A DNA stretch of 51,297 nt from Paramagnetospirillum kuznetsovii (lineage in GTDB: Bacteria > Pseudomonadota > Alphaproteobacteria > Rhodospirillales > Magnetospirillaceae): positions 1-51,297 of the forward strand of contig NZ_PGTO01000021.1 in assembly GCF_003284725.1 (NCBI RefSeq), in the 5' to 3' direction. The stretch's first letter is position 1; every line of letters begins with the position of its first letter. Below are positions 7,382-16,675 of the stretch, piece by piece. The notes beneath the pieces were generated by a model that had not been told where the DNA came from, did not search any database, and saw only the letters and a list, made by a program, of their open reading frames with translations. Both the position numbers and the translations under genes were made by a program.

Positions 7382-10327
7382 GTGACCACGACACCCAATG
7401 ACGCCTTAGCGCGCTCGACCCTAAGGCCCAGCCGCTTGGTCCTGGTCGCGGGCATCGTGTTCATCGCCCTTTTGCTGGGCGTCGCCACCACCAACATCTA
7501 CATCCAGCGACAGCAGAGCATGGACGAATGGCGGGGCAATCTCGCCAATCTGTCGCGATTGCTGGGCGAGCACGCCCGCCAGACCATCAACGCCGCCGAT
7601 CTGGTGCAAAAGTCCATCGCCGACCGCGTCCTGGAGCTTGGCATCGAGGACGAGAAGGCCTTGCGGGCCAAATTGGGTAACCGCGAGACCTACGACATGC
7701 TGAAGGACAAGGTCAGCGGCGTCCCCCAGATCGATGTCGCGACGGTGGTGGCGCTGAACGGCGACGTGGTGAACTTCACCCGTTCCTATCCGCCGCCGCC
7801 CATCAATCTGTCCGACCGCGACTATTTCAAGGCCCATATCTCCGATCCCGATCTCAAGTTCTTCATCAGCCTACCCGCCAAGAACCGCGGCACCGGGCGC
7901 TGGACCTTTTACCTGACCCGTAAGATCAAGAACTCCAAGGGCGCCACCATCGGCATGGTGCTGACCGGTATCGAGAGTTCGTTCCTCAGCGAATATTACC
8001 GGGCGGTCAATTTCAGCGAGTTCAGCGCCATTTCCCTGTATCGCGATGACGGCGGACTGCTGGCCCGAATGCCCGAGCGCGAGGATTCCATGGGCAAGGT
8101 GTTGCCGCAACCCGGCATCAAGGCGCTGAGGGACGGCGTCGAGACCTTCATCACCAGCGAGCCTCGCCTCGTCGATCAGTCCGACGCCCGCTTTCGCATC
8201 GTCGCTCCGCGCGCCATCGCCGGATACCCGCTGGCCGTCATCGTGACCGCCACCGAGGAACTGGTTCTGGCCGACTGGCGGCGCAAGGCGACGCTGATCG
8301 TCGGCGGCACTGGCGCCCTGGCCATCCTCTTCTGTGGGCTGATGCTGTGGATTTCACGCCTGCTGGACAAGCGCGAAGCCGCCATGACCATGGCCCGCCA
8401 AGCGCAGAAGGTCGCCGAATCCGCCAACCATGCCAAGGCCGCCTTTCTCGCGACCATGAGCCACGAAATCCGCACGCCCATGAATGGCGTCATCGGAATG
8501 ACCGGCCTGTTGCTCGACACCCCGCTGAGTGAGGAACAGACCTATTTCGCCAAGACCATCCGCGATTCCGCCGAATCCCTGCTGACCGTCATCAACGACA
8601 TCTTGGACTTCTCCAAGATGGAAGCGGGTAAGTTCGATCTCGACATGACCGAATTCGAATTGGTTCCGCTGGTCGAAAGCATCGTCGATATCCTGGCGCC
8701 GCGCGCCCATGCCAAGGGCATCGAGATTGCAAGCCTGATCGACGCGGACCTTCCCGCCGTGCTGCGCGGCGATCCCAGCCGCTTGCGTCAGATCTTGATG
8801 AATCTGGCGGGCAATGCCGTGAAGTTCACCGCCCATGGCGGCGTCTCCATCGAATTGCACACCGTGCACCGTCACGGCGACACGCTGACCATTCGCTTCG
8901 AGGTGCATGACAGCGGGATCGGCATCCCCGACGAGGCGGCGGGCGGCCTTTTCACCATGTTCTCGCAGGTGGATACATCGACCTCGCGCCGCTATGGCGG
9001 CACCGGGCTCGGATTGGCCATCAGCAAGCGTCTGGCCGAGATGATGAACGGCGCCATCGGCTTCGACTCCAAGATCGGTATCGGCAGCCGCTTCTGGGTC
9101 GATATTCCGCTGACGGTCTTGGACTACGCCGGCAACGCCCATCCGGACCTCGCCGGACTTCGGGTGCTGGTGGTCGATGACAATCCCGTCAACCGCGATG
9201 TTCTGGAACGCCAGTTGCGCAGCTTCGGCATCCATGCCGCCTCGCTTCCAGACGCCTCCACCGCCCTGGCGGAACTGACGCGGGCCATCACGGAAACGCC
9301 CTGGGACGCCGCCCTGATCGACGCCCAGATGCCCGATGTGAGCGGCCTGGATCTGGTCCGCATGATTAGGGCCGTCCCCGCCCTGGCCGCGACCCGGCTG
9401 ATCATCACCTCGTCCCAAGGCATCGGCGACAGCGAGGCGGAGTCGGGCGTCGATGCCTTCATGCACAAGCCATTGCGTCAGCAAGCCATCCTGGATGCCC
9501 TCGGACGCCTGCTGCGATCCCTGCCGGGGGCCACGGCGGCCACCGCCGACCCGGACGGCGAGAACGCGACCGTCCACGGACGACGGCTGCGCATCCTGGT
9601 TGCCGAGGACAATCCGGTCAACCAGCAGGTGGCACTGGGCTTGCTGCGCAAGATGGGGCACTCGGTCGAGGTTGTCGGCAATGGCGCCGAGGCGGTGGAA
9701 TCCGTGCGCTCGCTTCCCTACGATCTGGTGCTGATGGACCTGCAGATGCCGGAGATGGATGGACTGGCGGCCACCGCCGCCATCAGGGCATTGGGGCCTC
9801 CACCGGCCAAGGTTCCCATCATCGCCATGACCGCCAATGCCATGCGCGGCGACGACCAGATTTGCTTGCAGGCCGGTATGGACGGCTATATCAGCAAGCC
9901 CATCGACCGCCGCAAGCTGGCCGAGGTGGTGGGCCACTATGCCGCCATCGCTCCGAAGGTCACCGAGATGGAAGCGCCGCCAGCGCCATTGGACGACATC
10001 GACCTCGTCGTGCTCGACACCCTGGCCGAGGATATCGAGGCGGAAACCGTCATCGCCATCCTGGGCAGCTTCCACAAGGATGGTGGGGAGCGCGTTGCCG
10101 CCGCCCGATCCGCCCTGGCCGGGAACGACCTGGAGAGGGTGCGGCGCGAAGGCCATGCCTTGAAGGGGGCGTCCTCCAGCCTGGGCCTGAACGCCATTCG
10201 CGACGCGTCGCTGGCCCTGGAGAATGCCGTCAAGGCCGAGGACGGCGTGGCGGCCGCCCTTGATCTGGTCGCCACCCTCGTGAAAGGCCTGCCAAAGCGA
10301 CTGGGCGGCACTCGATACGAGATATGA
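7382..10327 (+). CDS. Hybrid sensor histidine kinase with two receivers and HPt
   Basis: 981 residues from a GTG start. The N-terminal membrane segment is about 17-39, followed by an extracytoplasmic Cache-like sensor (about 40-300) and a second membrane segment (about 303-325). The cytoplasmic part has HisKA (SHEIRTP, H361), HATPase (about 465-585), receiver 1 (D647 in LIDAQMPD), receiver 2 (D786 in [11 protein letters not shown]) and an HPt domain (H925 in [12 protein letters not shown]). All phospho-acceptors are present, so an internal His-Asp-Asp-His relay is possible. The dedicated output regulator is not adjacent. The sensor probably binds a small organic ligand (inference from the Cache fold). 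Confidence 0.92.
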   Translation: MTTTPNDALARSTLRPSRLVLVAGIVFIALLLGVATTNIYIQRQQSMDEWRGNLANLSRLLGEHARQTINAADLVQKSIADRVLELGIEDEKALRAKLGNRETYDMLKDKVSGVPQIDVATVVALNGDVVNFTRSYPPPPINLSDRDYFKAHISDPDLKFFISLPAKNRGTGRWTFYLTRKIKNSKGATIGMVLTGIESSFLSEYYRAVNFSEFSAISLYRDDGGLLARMPEREDSMGKVLPQPGIKALRDGVETFITSEPRLVDQSDARFRIVAPRAIAGYPLAVIVTATEELVLADWRRKATLIVGGTGALAILFCGLMLWISRLLDKREAAMTMARQAQKVAESANHAKAAFLATMSHEIRTPMNGVIGMTGLLLDTPLSEEQTYFAKTIRDSAESLLTVINDILDFSKMEAGKFDLDMTEFELVPLVESIVDILAPRAHAKGIEIASLIDADLPAVLRGDPSRLRQILMNLAGNAVKFTAHGGVSIELHTVHRHGDTLTIRFEVHDSGIGIPDEAAGGLFTMFSQVDTSTSRRYGGTGLGLAISKRLAEMMNGAIGFDSKIGIGSRFWVDIPLTVLDYAGNAHPDLAGLRVLVVDDNPVNRDVLERQLRSFGIHAASLPDASTALAELTRAITETPWDAALIDAQMPDVSGLDLVRMIRAVPALAATRLIITSSQGIGDSEAESGVDAFMHKPLRQQAILDALGRLLRSLPGATAATADPDGENATVHGRRLRILVAEDNPVNQQVALGLLRKMGHSVEVVGNGAEAVESVRSLPYDLVLMDLQMPEMDGLAATAAIRALGPPPAKVPIIAMTANAMRGDDQICLQAGMDGYISKPIDRRKLAEVVGHYAAIAPKVTEMEAPPAPLDDIDLVVLDTLAEDIEAETVIAILGSFHKDGGERVAAARSALAGNDLERVRREGHALKGASSSLGLNAIRDASLALENAVKAEDGVAAALDLVATLVKGLPKRLGGTRYEI

Positions 10328-10403
10328 CGCCCTGCCAATTGGCGATTTGCGCAACCGCGTGAGCGGCGCATAATGGAAGTCGAATTCCTGTGGGAGAGTT
10401 TGG

Positions 10404-11282
10404 ATGTCTGCCTTCAAGTCTATTTTGGTGCCCATTCCCGACGCCACCACCGGGACGGCGCCGCTTGAGGCCGCCATGCGCCTGGCCGGCCGCTTCACCA
10501 GTCATGTGAGCGCCCTTCATGTCCGCATCGACCCCACCACGGCGGTGCCGCTGGTCGGAGAAGGAATGTCGGGCGCCATGGTCGAGGAAATGATCGGCGT
10601 CGCCGAATCCCAGGCGACCTTGCGGGCCAAGGAAGCCCGGGCCGCGTTCGATGCCGCCTGCGCCCGCCATGGCGTCAAGTTGCAGTCCGCTCCCCCCGCT
10701 GGCGGCCCTTCGGCGGAATGGATCGATCAGGTGGGGCGCGAGGAGGATCTGGTCTCGTGGCGCGGCCGTCTGTCCGACCTGCTGGTGTTCGGCCATCCCG
10801 GCGGCAATGCCGAGGCGGCGTCCATGATGGTGCTGAACGCGGCCCTGATGTCGTGCGGCCGCCCTCTGCTGCTTTGCCCGGCCGAACAGCCGCAAGCACA
10901 GACGGTGGGAAGCCGTATCGCCATCGCCTGGAACGGCAGCGCCGAAGCCTCCCGCGCCGTCGCCTGCGCCATGCCGCTGCTGCGCGAAGCCGACACCGTG
11001 ACCATCCTGTCGGCCACCGAGCATGTGGACCAACAGGTCGAGGCCCCTGCCGGGGAACTGGCCACCTATCTGTCGTGGCACGGCATCGAGGCCTCGACCC
11101 GCGTGGTGCAGGCAAGCGCTGCCCATGCCGGAGACGAGCTGTTGCGCCAAGCCCGGCAATGCGACGCCGATCTGCTGGTGATGGGGGCCTATACCCATTC
11201 GCGCCTGCGCCAGCTGATCCTGGGCGGCGTCACCCGCCACGTCATCGGCCATGCTCCGCTGCACGTCCTGATGTGCCATTGA
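10404..11282 (+). CDS. Universal stress protein, UspA family, two-domain form
   Basis: 292 residues, about twice a single Usp domain. The N-terminal half (SILVPIPDATTGTAPLEAAM) is a diverged Usp fold. The C-terminal half has the nucleotide-binding signature in GAYTHSRLRQLILGGVTRHV, which matches the G-2x-G-9x-G pattern only loosely. GGGAGAG precedes the ATG. Such proteins help cells survive starvation and respiratory stress, but the molecular role here is unknown. The Nudix gene follows after 11 bases, so the two probably form an operon. Confidence 0.88.
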   Translation: MSAFKSILVPIPDATTGTAPLEAAMRLAGRFTSHVSALHVRIDPTTAVPLVGEGMSGAMVEEMIGVAESQATLRAKEARAAFDAACARHGVKLQSAPPAGGPSAEWIDQVGREEDLVSWRGRLSDLLVFGHPGGNAEAASMMVLNAALMSCGRPLLLCPAEQPQAQTVGSRIAIAWNGSAEASRAVACAMPLLREADTVTILSATEHVDQQVEAPAGELATYLSWHGIEASTRVVQASAAHAGDELLRQARQCDADLLVMGAYTHSRLRQLILGGVTRHVIGHAPLHVLMCH

Positions 11283-11293
11283 CCCGCTGATCC

Positions 11294-11989
11294 ATGCCGT
11301 TTTCGACCCGCCGGGCCGATTTCCGCCGCTATCGCGAACTGACGGCGGAGTGGCCGGACCTGTTCGCCTCGGAAAGCAATGGCATTCAGATTCTGCTGGA
11401 GGATGCGGAGATCCGGGCGGCCCGGCGCCGTATCGCTAGGCGCAATCGCGCCAAGGGCCTGCCGTCGGCCTCGGCCAGCGTCGGAGTCCTGGCGGAGGAC
11501 GCCTATATCCTGGTGCTGCGCGATGCCGTCCGCTTTCCCGACGGATCGCTGGGAACCCATAACCGGGTAATCTATCGCCAGGCGGGCGGCATCGGGGTGC
11601 TGGCCGTTTTTCAGGGACGGATCGTCCTGATCCGGGTCTACCGTCACCCCATCCGGCAATGGATCTGGGAACTGCCGCGCGGCTCGGTGGAAATCGGCCA
11701 CGGCCACGAGGACACCGTTCGCCGGGAAATCGCCGAGGAAGTGGGCGGCACCGTGACCCGGATGGAGCGGCTGGGGCAAACCCGCAGCGACACCTCGCTG
11801 TGCGACGGCCAATTGGATCTGTATTTCGCCGAATTATCGCAACTGGGCGAACCGCAACTGTCCGAGGGAATCGGCGAGGTGGCGACGCTGACGCCCGCGG
11901 AATTCGAGGACCGGATACGCATGGGCGAAATCCGCGACGCCCATGCCATGGCCGCCTTCACCATGGCCCGGTCGCGGGGCCTGATCTAG
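11294..11989 (+). CDS. Nudix hydrolase, ADP-sugar type
   Basis: 231 residues with a Nudix domain from about 95 to 215, preceded by a roughly 90-residue N-terminal domain. The box reads GSVEIGH then GHEDTVR then REIAEEVG. The catalytic REUxEExG core is intact, but the first conserved Glu of Gx5E is His. The domain is closest in style to ADP-ribose pyrophosphatases (YRHPIRQWIWELPRGS). It likely hydrolyses a nucleoside diphosphate linked to another moiety; the substrate is not readable. It sits directly downstream of the universal stress protein. Confidence 0.82.
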   Translation: MPFSTRRADFRRYRELTAEWPDLFASESNGIQILLEDAEIRAARRRIARRNRAKGLPSASASVGVLAEDAYILVLRDAVRFPDGSLGTHNRVIYRQAGGIGVLAVFQGRIVLIRVYRHPIRQWIWELPRGSVEIGHGHEDTVRREIAEEVGGTVTRMERLGQTRSDTSLCDGQLDLYFAELSQLGEPQLSEGIGEVATLTPAEFEDRIRMGEIRDAHAMAAFTMARSRGLI

Positions 11990-12030
11990 AACAGGCTGCG
12001 GAAAAACGCGCTCCCGCCCCCCTTATTATC

Positions 12031-12132
12031 GTCACCCCCGCGCAGGCGGGGGTCCATGTTGCCGCAAGACAAAACTTTAACCGCAAGATATTGAGTGGCT
12101 GATGCATGGATTCCCGCTTTCGCGGGAATGAC
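12031..12132. repeat. Pair of REP-like palindromes
   Basis: Two related imperfect palindromes face each other. One is at 12031-12058 (CCCCCGCGCAGGCGGGGG followed by TCCATG) and one at 12105-12132 (CATGGA followed by TTCCCGCTTTCGCGGGAA). Both share the flanks GTCA and TCCATG. This is the arrangement of REP/BIME extragenic elements. It fills the gap between the convergent Nudix and coq7 genes and could also act as a bidirectional transcript end. Confidence 0.7.
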
Positions 12133-12150
12133 GGGGTTTTTCCGTACCCT

Positions 12151-12687
12151 TTAGACCCGCTCGCTCAGCCAGATGGCTAGCCGACAGCCGGTGCGGATGG
12201 CGGCCGACAGGGCGGGATAGCCGGGGGCCTGCTCGGCGCCGCGCTCCAGCCCGATATCGCGGTGCTCGATCTCCTCGTCGCGGAATTTCAGGATGGTCTC
12301 CTTCAGCTCCGCCTCGTCCTCGCCCAAGGCCTCGGCCTGGGCGGCATAGTGCTCGTCGATGGTTTCTTCCACCGCCACCGTGCAGGCCATGGCGGCCTTC
12401 TCGCCCAGCAGCGCCGTCGCCGCCCCCAGGGCGAAACCGGCCACATGCCACAGCGGCGACAGCGCGGTCGGGCGTACCTGGCGCTGCCCGATCAGACGGT
12501 TGAAGGTGTCCAGATGCTCCTTCTCCTGCTCGGCCATGCGACCGATGATCGGGGCGGCGGCGCCCTTGCCGAGCACCGCCAACTGGCCCTGATAGATGCG
12601 CACCGCGCCAAGCTCGCCTGCCTGATCGACCCGCAGAATGCGTTCGATCATTTGCTTGCGATCGGGATCACCGGGAATGGGGATCAT
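12151..12687 (-). CDS. coq7: Demethoxyubiquinone hydroxylase, Coq7 family
   Basis: 178 residues. It is a di-iron monooxygenase that adds the C6 hydroxyl in ubiquinone synthesis, acting at the inner membrane. The carboxylate-bridged iron site is visible as two helical repeats: AGELGAVRIYQ with AEQEKEHLDTF, and VEETIDEH with RDEEIEHRDIG (two ExxH motifs). The open frame continues upstream to 13182, but those residues read dsbB out of frame. The family start is MIPIPGDPDRKQMIERILRV at 12687. Two bases separate it from the dsbB stop, so the pair forms an operon. Confidence 0.93.
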   Translation of the reverse strand: MIPIPGDPDRKQMIERILRVDQAGELGAVRIYQGQLAVLGKGAAAPIIGRMAEQEKEHLDTFNRLIGQRQVRPTALSPLWHVAGFALGAATALLGEKAAMACTVAVEETIDEHYAAQAEALGEDEAELKETILKFRDEEIEHRDIGLERGAEQAPGYPALSAAIRTGCRLAIWLSERV

Positions 12688-12689
12688 GC

Positions 12690-13172
12690 TCAATTCTCCC
12701 TGAACCGCGCCAAGAACAGCGTCACCAATCCCAATCCGGCCGAGAACGGCACGTTGAGCGCCGCCATGGTGATTCCGTGGAACGACCATGCGGGGGTATC
12801 GCACTGGGCCTCGGCCGGGCGGGTCATCTCGGCCATCAGGTCGCTCACCGAGAGCCGCGCCATCTCGCCCCCCTTGCAAACCGCCGAAACCCACCAGTGC
12901 TGCTCGACCCCCACGTGATAGAAGGCGATGCCGCCATTGATCAGCAGGGCAGCGCCTGCCACGAGGATCAGCCATTGCCGCCCGGTCGCCGATGGCCAGG
13001 ACGTCAGGGAGACGGCGGCCAGACCGGCGGCCAGCGTGAAGGGAACCCGCTGGATCAGGCAGAGATTGCAGGGCCTGAGGCCGAAGCCGTACTGCGCCAC
13101 CAGGGCCAGAACCAAAGCCTGGACGCAAATGACCAGCAGCAGGATTGCAATAAGACGTGTCGTAATTTTCAT
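12690..13172 (-). CDS. dsbB: Disulfide bond formation protein B
   Basis: 160 residues with four predicted membrane helices. DsbB reoxidises DsbA in the periplasm and passes electrons to ubiquinone. The first cysteine pair is C35/C38 in RPCNLCLIQR. The second periplasmic pair is C99 (SAVCKGGE) and C124 (AEAQCDTPAW). WSFHGITMAALN near the last helix is also typical. Pairing with coq7, a ubiquinone biosynthesis gene, fits its use of quinone. Confidence 0.94.
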   Translation of the reverse strand: MKITTRLIAILLLVICVQALVLALVAQYGFGLRPCNLCLIQRVPFTLAAGLAAVSLTSWPSATGRQWLILVAGAALLINGGIAFYHVGVEQHWWVSAVCKGGEMARLSVSDLMAEMTRPAEAQCDTPAWSFHGITMAALNVPFSAGLGLVTLFLARFREN

Positions 13173-13213
13173 TGCATCGCACTATATCTGGAGTTCACCG
13201 GCTTGACCACCAG

Positions 13214-13873
13214 ATGCAGGGTTCCGTGTTCCCATCGTTCCGCCGCCACCTCGTCGCCGCCTTGCTGACCCTGCTGGCCGTTCCGGCCATGGCGGAGCCG
13301 GGCTTTCCTCCGCCGCAGACCCTGTCCTTCGACATCATCCGTCACGACGACATCATCGGCAGCCACACCATTGCGGTAACCCAAAACCAGGGCCGCCACG
13401 AGATCACCATCGACGTCAAGGTGGCGGTGACGGTCTTCGGCATCGTCGCCTATCGGTTCAAGCAGCACGGCGTCGAATATTGGGACGGCGGCAAGCTCAA
13501 GTCCCTGTCGTTTGAAACCAACGATAACGGCGACAAGTTCAATGTGACGGGCGAGGCTTCGCCCGGCTACATCAAAATCGCCGCCAATGCCGAGACCTTT
13601 CATTACGGCATGTTGCCCCTGACCACCATGTGGCGGCCGGCGCCGCTGGCCGCCACTCAGATCCTCGACCCCAGCGACGGAAAATCCTACAAGATCGCCG
13701 TGACCGATCTCGGCATGGAAACCATCAGCGTGCGGGGCCAGCTGGTTCAAGCCCGTCACTGGCGCTGGGACGGCGAATTCAAGCGGGACTTGTGGTACGA
13801 CGCGACCGGCGCCCTGATCCAGGGGCATATCGTCGGCGATGACGGCTCGGACGTTTACCTGCGGCTGAAATAA
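13214..13873 (+). CDS. Exported DUF6134-like protein
   Basis: 219 residues from the ATG at 13214. The frame is open from 13172, but those first codons overlap the dsbB start. A signal peptide is clear: RRHLVAALLTLLAVPAMA, with probable cleavage after AMA. The mature part is rich in beta-strand patterns (SFDIIRHDDIIGSHTIAV, then DVKVAVTVFGIVAYRFKQ) and resembles the DUF6134 family of periplasmic proteins of unknown function. It is divergent from dsbB with 41 bases between them, and its stop faces the fsa stop six bases away. Confidence 0.75.
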   Translation: MQGSVFPSFRRHLVAALLTLLAVPAMAEPGFPPPQTLSFDIIRHDDIIGSHTIAVTQNQGRHEITIDVKVAVTVFGIVAYRFKQHGVEYWDGGKLKSLSFETNDNGDKFNVTGEASPGYIKIAANAETFHYGMLPLTTMWRPAPLAATQILDPSDGKSYKIAVTDLGMETISVRGQLVQARHWRWDGEFKRDLWYDATGALIQGHIVGDDGSDVYLRLK

Positions 13874-13879
13874 CGCCTG

Positions 13880-14536
13880 TTACAAAATGGACTGGCCGGT
13901 CTTGGCCCAATCGGCGGTGAAGGCCGCCAGTCCCTTTTCCGTCAGGGGATGAGCATACATCTGCCGCAGAACCGACGGCGGCATGGTGACCACGTCGGCG
14001 CCGAGCCGGGCCGCGTCGGTCACATGCATGGGATGGCGGATGGAGGCCACCAGCACCTCGGTGCGGAAGGACGGATATTCCCGGTAAATGGCGACGATGT
14101 CGTTGATCAGCTCCATGCCGTCCTGGCCGATATCGTCCAGCCTTCCGACGAAGGGCGAAATGAAGGAAGCGCCCGCCTTGGCGGCCAGGATGGCCTGATT
14201 GGCGGAGAAGCACAGGGTGACGTTGACCTTGACGCCGTCGTCGGACAGGGTCTTGCAGGTCCGCAGCCCCGCCGGGGTCAGGGGAACCTTCACCGCCACG
14301 TTGGGGCGCAGCGCCGCCAGCTTGCGGCCCTCGGCCAGCATGGTGTCGAAATCGGTGGCCGCCACCTCGGCGGAAATGGGGCCCGGCACGATGTCGCAAA
14401 TCTCGGCGACGACGTCGAGGATCTTGCGGCCGCTCTTGGCGATCAGGCTGGGATTGGTGGTGACGCCGTCCACCAGTCCGGTGGCGGCCAGCTCGCGGAT
14501 ATCGGCGACTTCGGCGGTATCGATGAAGAACTTCAT
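13880..14536 (-). CDS. fsa: Fructose-6-phosphate aldolase / transaldolase-like protein
   Basis: 218 residues, the length of the small single-domain transaldolases. The Schiff-base lysine is K83 in [11 protein letters not shown], and [12 protein letters not shown] and [13 protein letters not shown] are family signatures. These enzymes either cleave fructose 6-phosphate to dihydroxyacetone and glyceraldehyde 3-phosphate or act as short transaldolases in the pentose phosphate pathway; sequence alone does not decide. GAGG precedes the ATG. An upstream extension to 14617 is not supported. Confidence 0.92.
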   Translation of the reverse strand: MKFFIDTAEVADIRELAATGLVDGVTTNPSLIAKSGRKILDVVAEICDIVPGPISAEVAATDFDTMLAEGRKLAALRPNVAVKVPLTPAGLRTCKTLSDDGVKVNVTLCFSANQAILAAKAGASFISPFVGRLDDIGQDGMELINDIVAIYREYPSFRTEVLVASIRHPMHVTDAARLGADVVTMPPSVLRQMYAHPLTEKGLAAFTADWAKTGQSIL

Positions 14537-14639
14537 GGCGGGGCCTCGTAAACAATGCGGGCCATAGACTAGCCGGGAACGAGGCGCGGTCAATGGGGAA
14601 GGACTGTTACCCACCATATGGCTGCGCTATGATCCGACC

Positions 14640-14981
14640 ATGACCGAAGTCGCCGTCACCATCGCGTTGATCGCTCCGCTTCCTGGCTTGGCGCCCCGCC
14701 AAATGCGCATGCTGGCGAGTGCCCTTGCCCAGAAACTGCGGCGCAACCGAAAGAGCCGAGCCGCAATCGGTCTGCGCCTTGATCAATGCCCAAAGACGGC
14801 CGTACAGGCCCTGACCTGGGCCAGGGAATGGTGCCGGACACACGATAGCTTCTACGAGGCCATTCTCGTGGACGGTCGGCTGGTGGCCACCCGTACCATC
14901 AAATCCGATGGATCGAGTTTTCTGCTGGCCCTCGATCGTCCCTTCACCGACACCATTTCGAGAAAGATGCCGTTGGGCTAA
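14640..14981 (+). CDS. Hypothetical protein, 113 residues
   Basis: I do not recognise this protein. It starts at an ATG ten bases after a TATGAT sequence, which could be a -10 box of a nearly leaderless transcript. The N-terminal half is basic (RQMRMLASALAQKLRRNRKS) and the C-terminal half contains short beta-like runs. No signal peptide, membrane segment or catalytic motif is seen. It lies between fsa (divergent) and the MntA-HepT pair, which begins 25 bases later, so it may be co-transcribed with that module. Confidence 0.5.
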   Translation: MTEVAVTIALIAPLPGLAPRQMRMLASALAQKLRRNRKSRAAIGLRLDQCPKTAVQALTWAREWCRTHDSFYEAILVDGRLVATRTIKSDGSSFLLALDRPFTDTISRKMPLG

Positions 14982-15006
14982 GATTGGCCCGAAGGGAGGC
15001 ACCACC

Positions 15007-15300
15007 ATGGCATCGGCCCGTACTCTGTTGCATGAAAAGCGCGACGACATCCTACGGCTGGCCGCCCTGCACGGCGCGGCCAATGTCCGCGTGTTCGGCT
15101 CGGTGGCCCGCGGTGATGACCGCGACGACAGCGACATCGACCTGCTGGTTCACATGGATGACGGCCGTTCGCTGCTGGACATGATCCGGTTTACCCGGGA
15201 TGTTCAGGACATCGTCGGTCGCAAGGTGGACGTCATCAGCGATGGCGGGATCAGCCCCTATATGCGGGATCGCATCCTGGCGGAGGCCCGCCCTCTATGA
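15007..15300 (+). CDS. mntA: MntA-type nucleotidyltransferase antitoxin
   Basis: 97 residues with the minimal nucleotidyltransferase fold. The motif GSVARG at 31-36 is followed by SDIDLLV, giving the metal-binding D43 and D45. In characterised MntA-HepT pairs this protein transfers AMP to a tyrosine of the HEPN toxin and so neutralises it. GGGAGG precedes the ATG at 15007; the frame extends to 14908 but without a comparable start. It overlaps hepT by four bases (ATGA). Confidence 0.88.
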   Translation: MASARTLLHEKRDDILRLAALHGAANVRVFGSVARGDDRDDSDIDLLVHMDDGRSLLDMIRFTRDVQDIVGRKVDVISDGGISPYMRDRILAEARPL

Positions 15301-15635
15301 GCCGACACTATCGTGATGAAGCCTACCTGCTTCACATAAGGGACTGCTGCGCCAAAATTCGGGACTACAGCGCCATTGGAGCACAGGCCTTTCTGCAATC
15401 CCAATTGCATCAGGACGCCGTCGTCCGCAATTTCCAGATCATTGGCGAAGCTGCAAAGAACCTTTCGGAGGAAACCAAGGCCATCGGCGGGTTCCAATGG
15501 CGCGATGCAATCGCATTCCGGAATTTTATCGTCCATCAATATATGGGCGTGGACTATCGGTTGCTATGGGACGTAATCCAACAGGATCTTCCCGCCTTGG
15601 AATCCCACATCCTGTCCCTGCTCGCCGCTCCGTGA
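15297..15635 (+). CDS. hepT: HepT-type HEPN toxin (DUF86)
   Basis: 112 residues, all-helical, with the HEPN ribonuclease signature RNFIVHQY. This gives R75, H80 and Y82 (Rx4HxY), the last being the residue AMPylated by MntA in known systems. It follows mntA in the usual order with an ATGA overlap. Its stop codon overlaps the GTG start of miaA, so the toxin, its antitoxin and a core tRNA-modification gene are translationally linked. Known HepT proteins cleave tRNA or other RNA. Confidence 0.88.
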   Translation: MSRHYRDEAYLLHIRDCCAKIRDYSAIGAQAFLQSQLHQDAVVRNFQIIGEAAKNLSEETKAIGGFQWRDAIAFRNFIVHQYMGVDYRLLWDVIQQDLPALESHILSLLAAP

Positions 15636-16570
15636 CCCCTCCCCCCGCCATCGTCGTCGCCGGTCCCACCGCCTCCGGCAAATCCGGTCTGGCCCTGGCC
15701 ATCGCCCGCGAATGGGACGGAGTGGTGATCAACGCCGATTCCATGCAGGTCTATGGCGGGCTGCCCATCCTGACCGCCCAGCCTTCGGCGGCGGATCAGG
15801 CCTTGGCGCCCCATCGGCTGTACGGCATCCTGCCCGCATCGGAGGCCTGTTCGGCGGCGCGCTGGCGCGATCTGGCGGCGGCGGAGATGACGGCGGCCTG
15901 GGCGACGGGCAAGCTGCCCGTGGTGGTGGGCGGCACCGGCCTTTATATCCGCAGCCTGATGCAGGGCCTGTCGCCCGTCCCCGAAATTCCAGGCGCGGTG
16001 CGCGATGCCGCCAGGGCGCGGATGGAGGCGCTTGGCGCCGCCGCCTTCCATGCCGCGCTGGCCGAGCGCGACCCGGTCATGGCGGCGCGGTTGCGGCCCA
16101 GCGACACCCAGCGCCTGACCCGCGCCATGGAAGTGCTCGACGCCACCGGCCGCTCGCTGGCGGAGTGGCAGGCCGAGCCCATGGAGGGCGGCATCGCCGC
16201 CCGCTGGTTCACCATCACCCTGGCCCCCGAGCGGGCTCGCCTCTACGCCGCCTGCGATTCCCGCTTCAAAAGCATGGTGAAGGCGGGAGCGCTGGACGAG
16301 GCCGCCGCCATCGCCCAATGGACCCTCGATCCCGCCCTGCCCGCCATGAAGGCCCTGGGCCTGCGCGAACTGAGCGCCCATCTGGCCGGCGAGATCGGCC
16401 TGGACGAAGCCATCGCCCAGGCCCAGCAGGTCACCCGAAACTACGCCAAACGCCAGAGCACGTGGTTCAAACATCAATTGACTGCGTCCGAGACCCTATC
16501 TGAGCAACTTTCGGAAAGTTTAATAGCCACAATCTTTCTGAAAATTCGCCAGTTCCACTTGACCACCTGA
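15632..16570 (+). CDS. miaA: tRNA dimethylallyltransferase
   Basis: 312 residues from the GTG at 15632. MiaA adds the dimethylallyl group to A37 of tRNAs that read UNN codons. The P-loop GPTASGKS is at residues 11-18, and INADSMQVYGGLPILTAQP and VVVGGTGLYIRSL are strong family signatures. RNYAKRQSTWFKHQ near the end is the conserved RxxAKRQxTWFR region. The last 30 residues are less conserved. The frame extends upstream to 15497 inside hepT. The hepT stop TGA lies within its start codon region, implying coupled translation. Confidence 0.94.
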   Translation: MTPPPAIVVAGPTASGKSGLALAIAREWDGVVINADSMQVYGGLPILTAQPSAADQALAPHRLYGILPASEACSAARWRDLAAAEMTAAWATGKLPVVVGGTGLYIRSLMQGLSPVPEIPGAVRDAARARMEALGAAAFHAALAERDPVMAARLRPSDTQRLTRAMEVLDATGRSLAEWQAEPMEGGIAARWFTITLAPERARLYAACDSRFKSMVKAGALDEAAAIAQWTLDPALPAMKALGLRELSAHLAGEIGLDEAIAQAQQVTRNYAKRQSTWFKHQLTASETLSEQLSESLIATIFLKIRQFHLTT

Positions 16571-16675
16571 TGACATGCGGATAGTTTGTGCCGCTCGCGC
16601 CGCAGTGCAGCAGCGCGAAACCCTCATGCGCCCGCGTCCGCGCGGGACTGTTGAAACGAATTTTAAGGTGCAGAC
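16571..16675 (+). promoter_or_regulatory. Leader region upstream of ilvB
   Basis: 105 bases between miaA and ilvB contain a 6-bp hairpin (CCCGCG/CGCGGG at 16631-16646) and a short frame starting MRIVCAARAAVQ. No clear run of Ile/Val/Leu codons and no T-tract follows the hairpin, so attenuation is only a possibility. Confidence 0.25.

Noticed and set aside
8354-10498. Long minus-strand open frame of 714 codons opposite the hybrid kinase
   Set aside because: High-GC third-position effect; the plus strand has all kinase, receiver and HPt motifs, and the antisense product shows no family.
12151-13182. Apparent 343-residue DsbB-Coq7 region in one frame
   Set aside because: The first 165 codons read dsbB out of frame; each protein has its own normal start and length.
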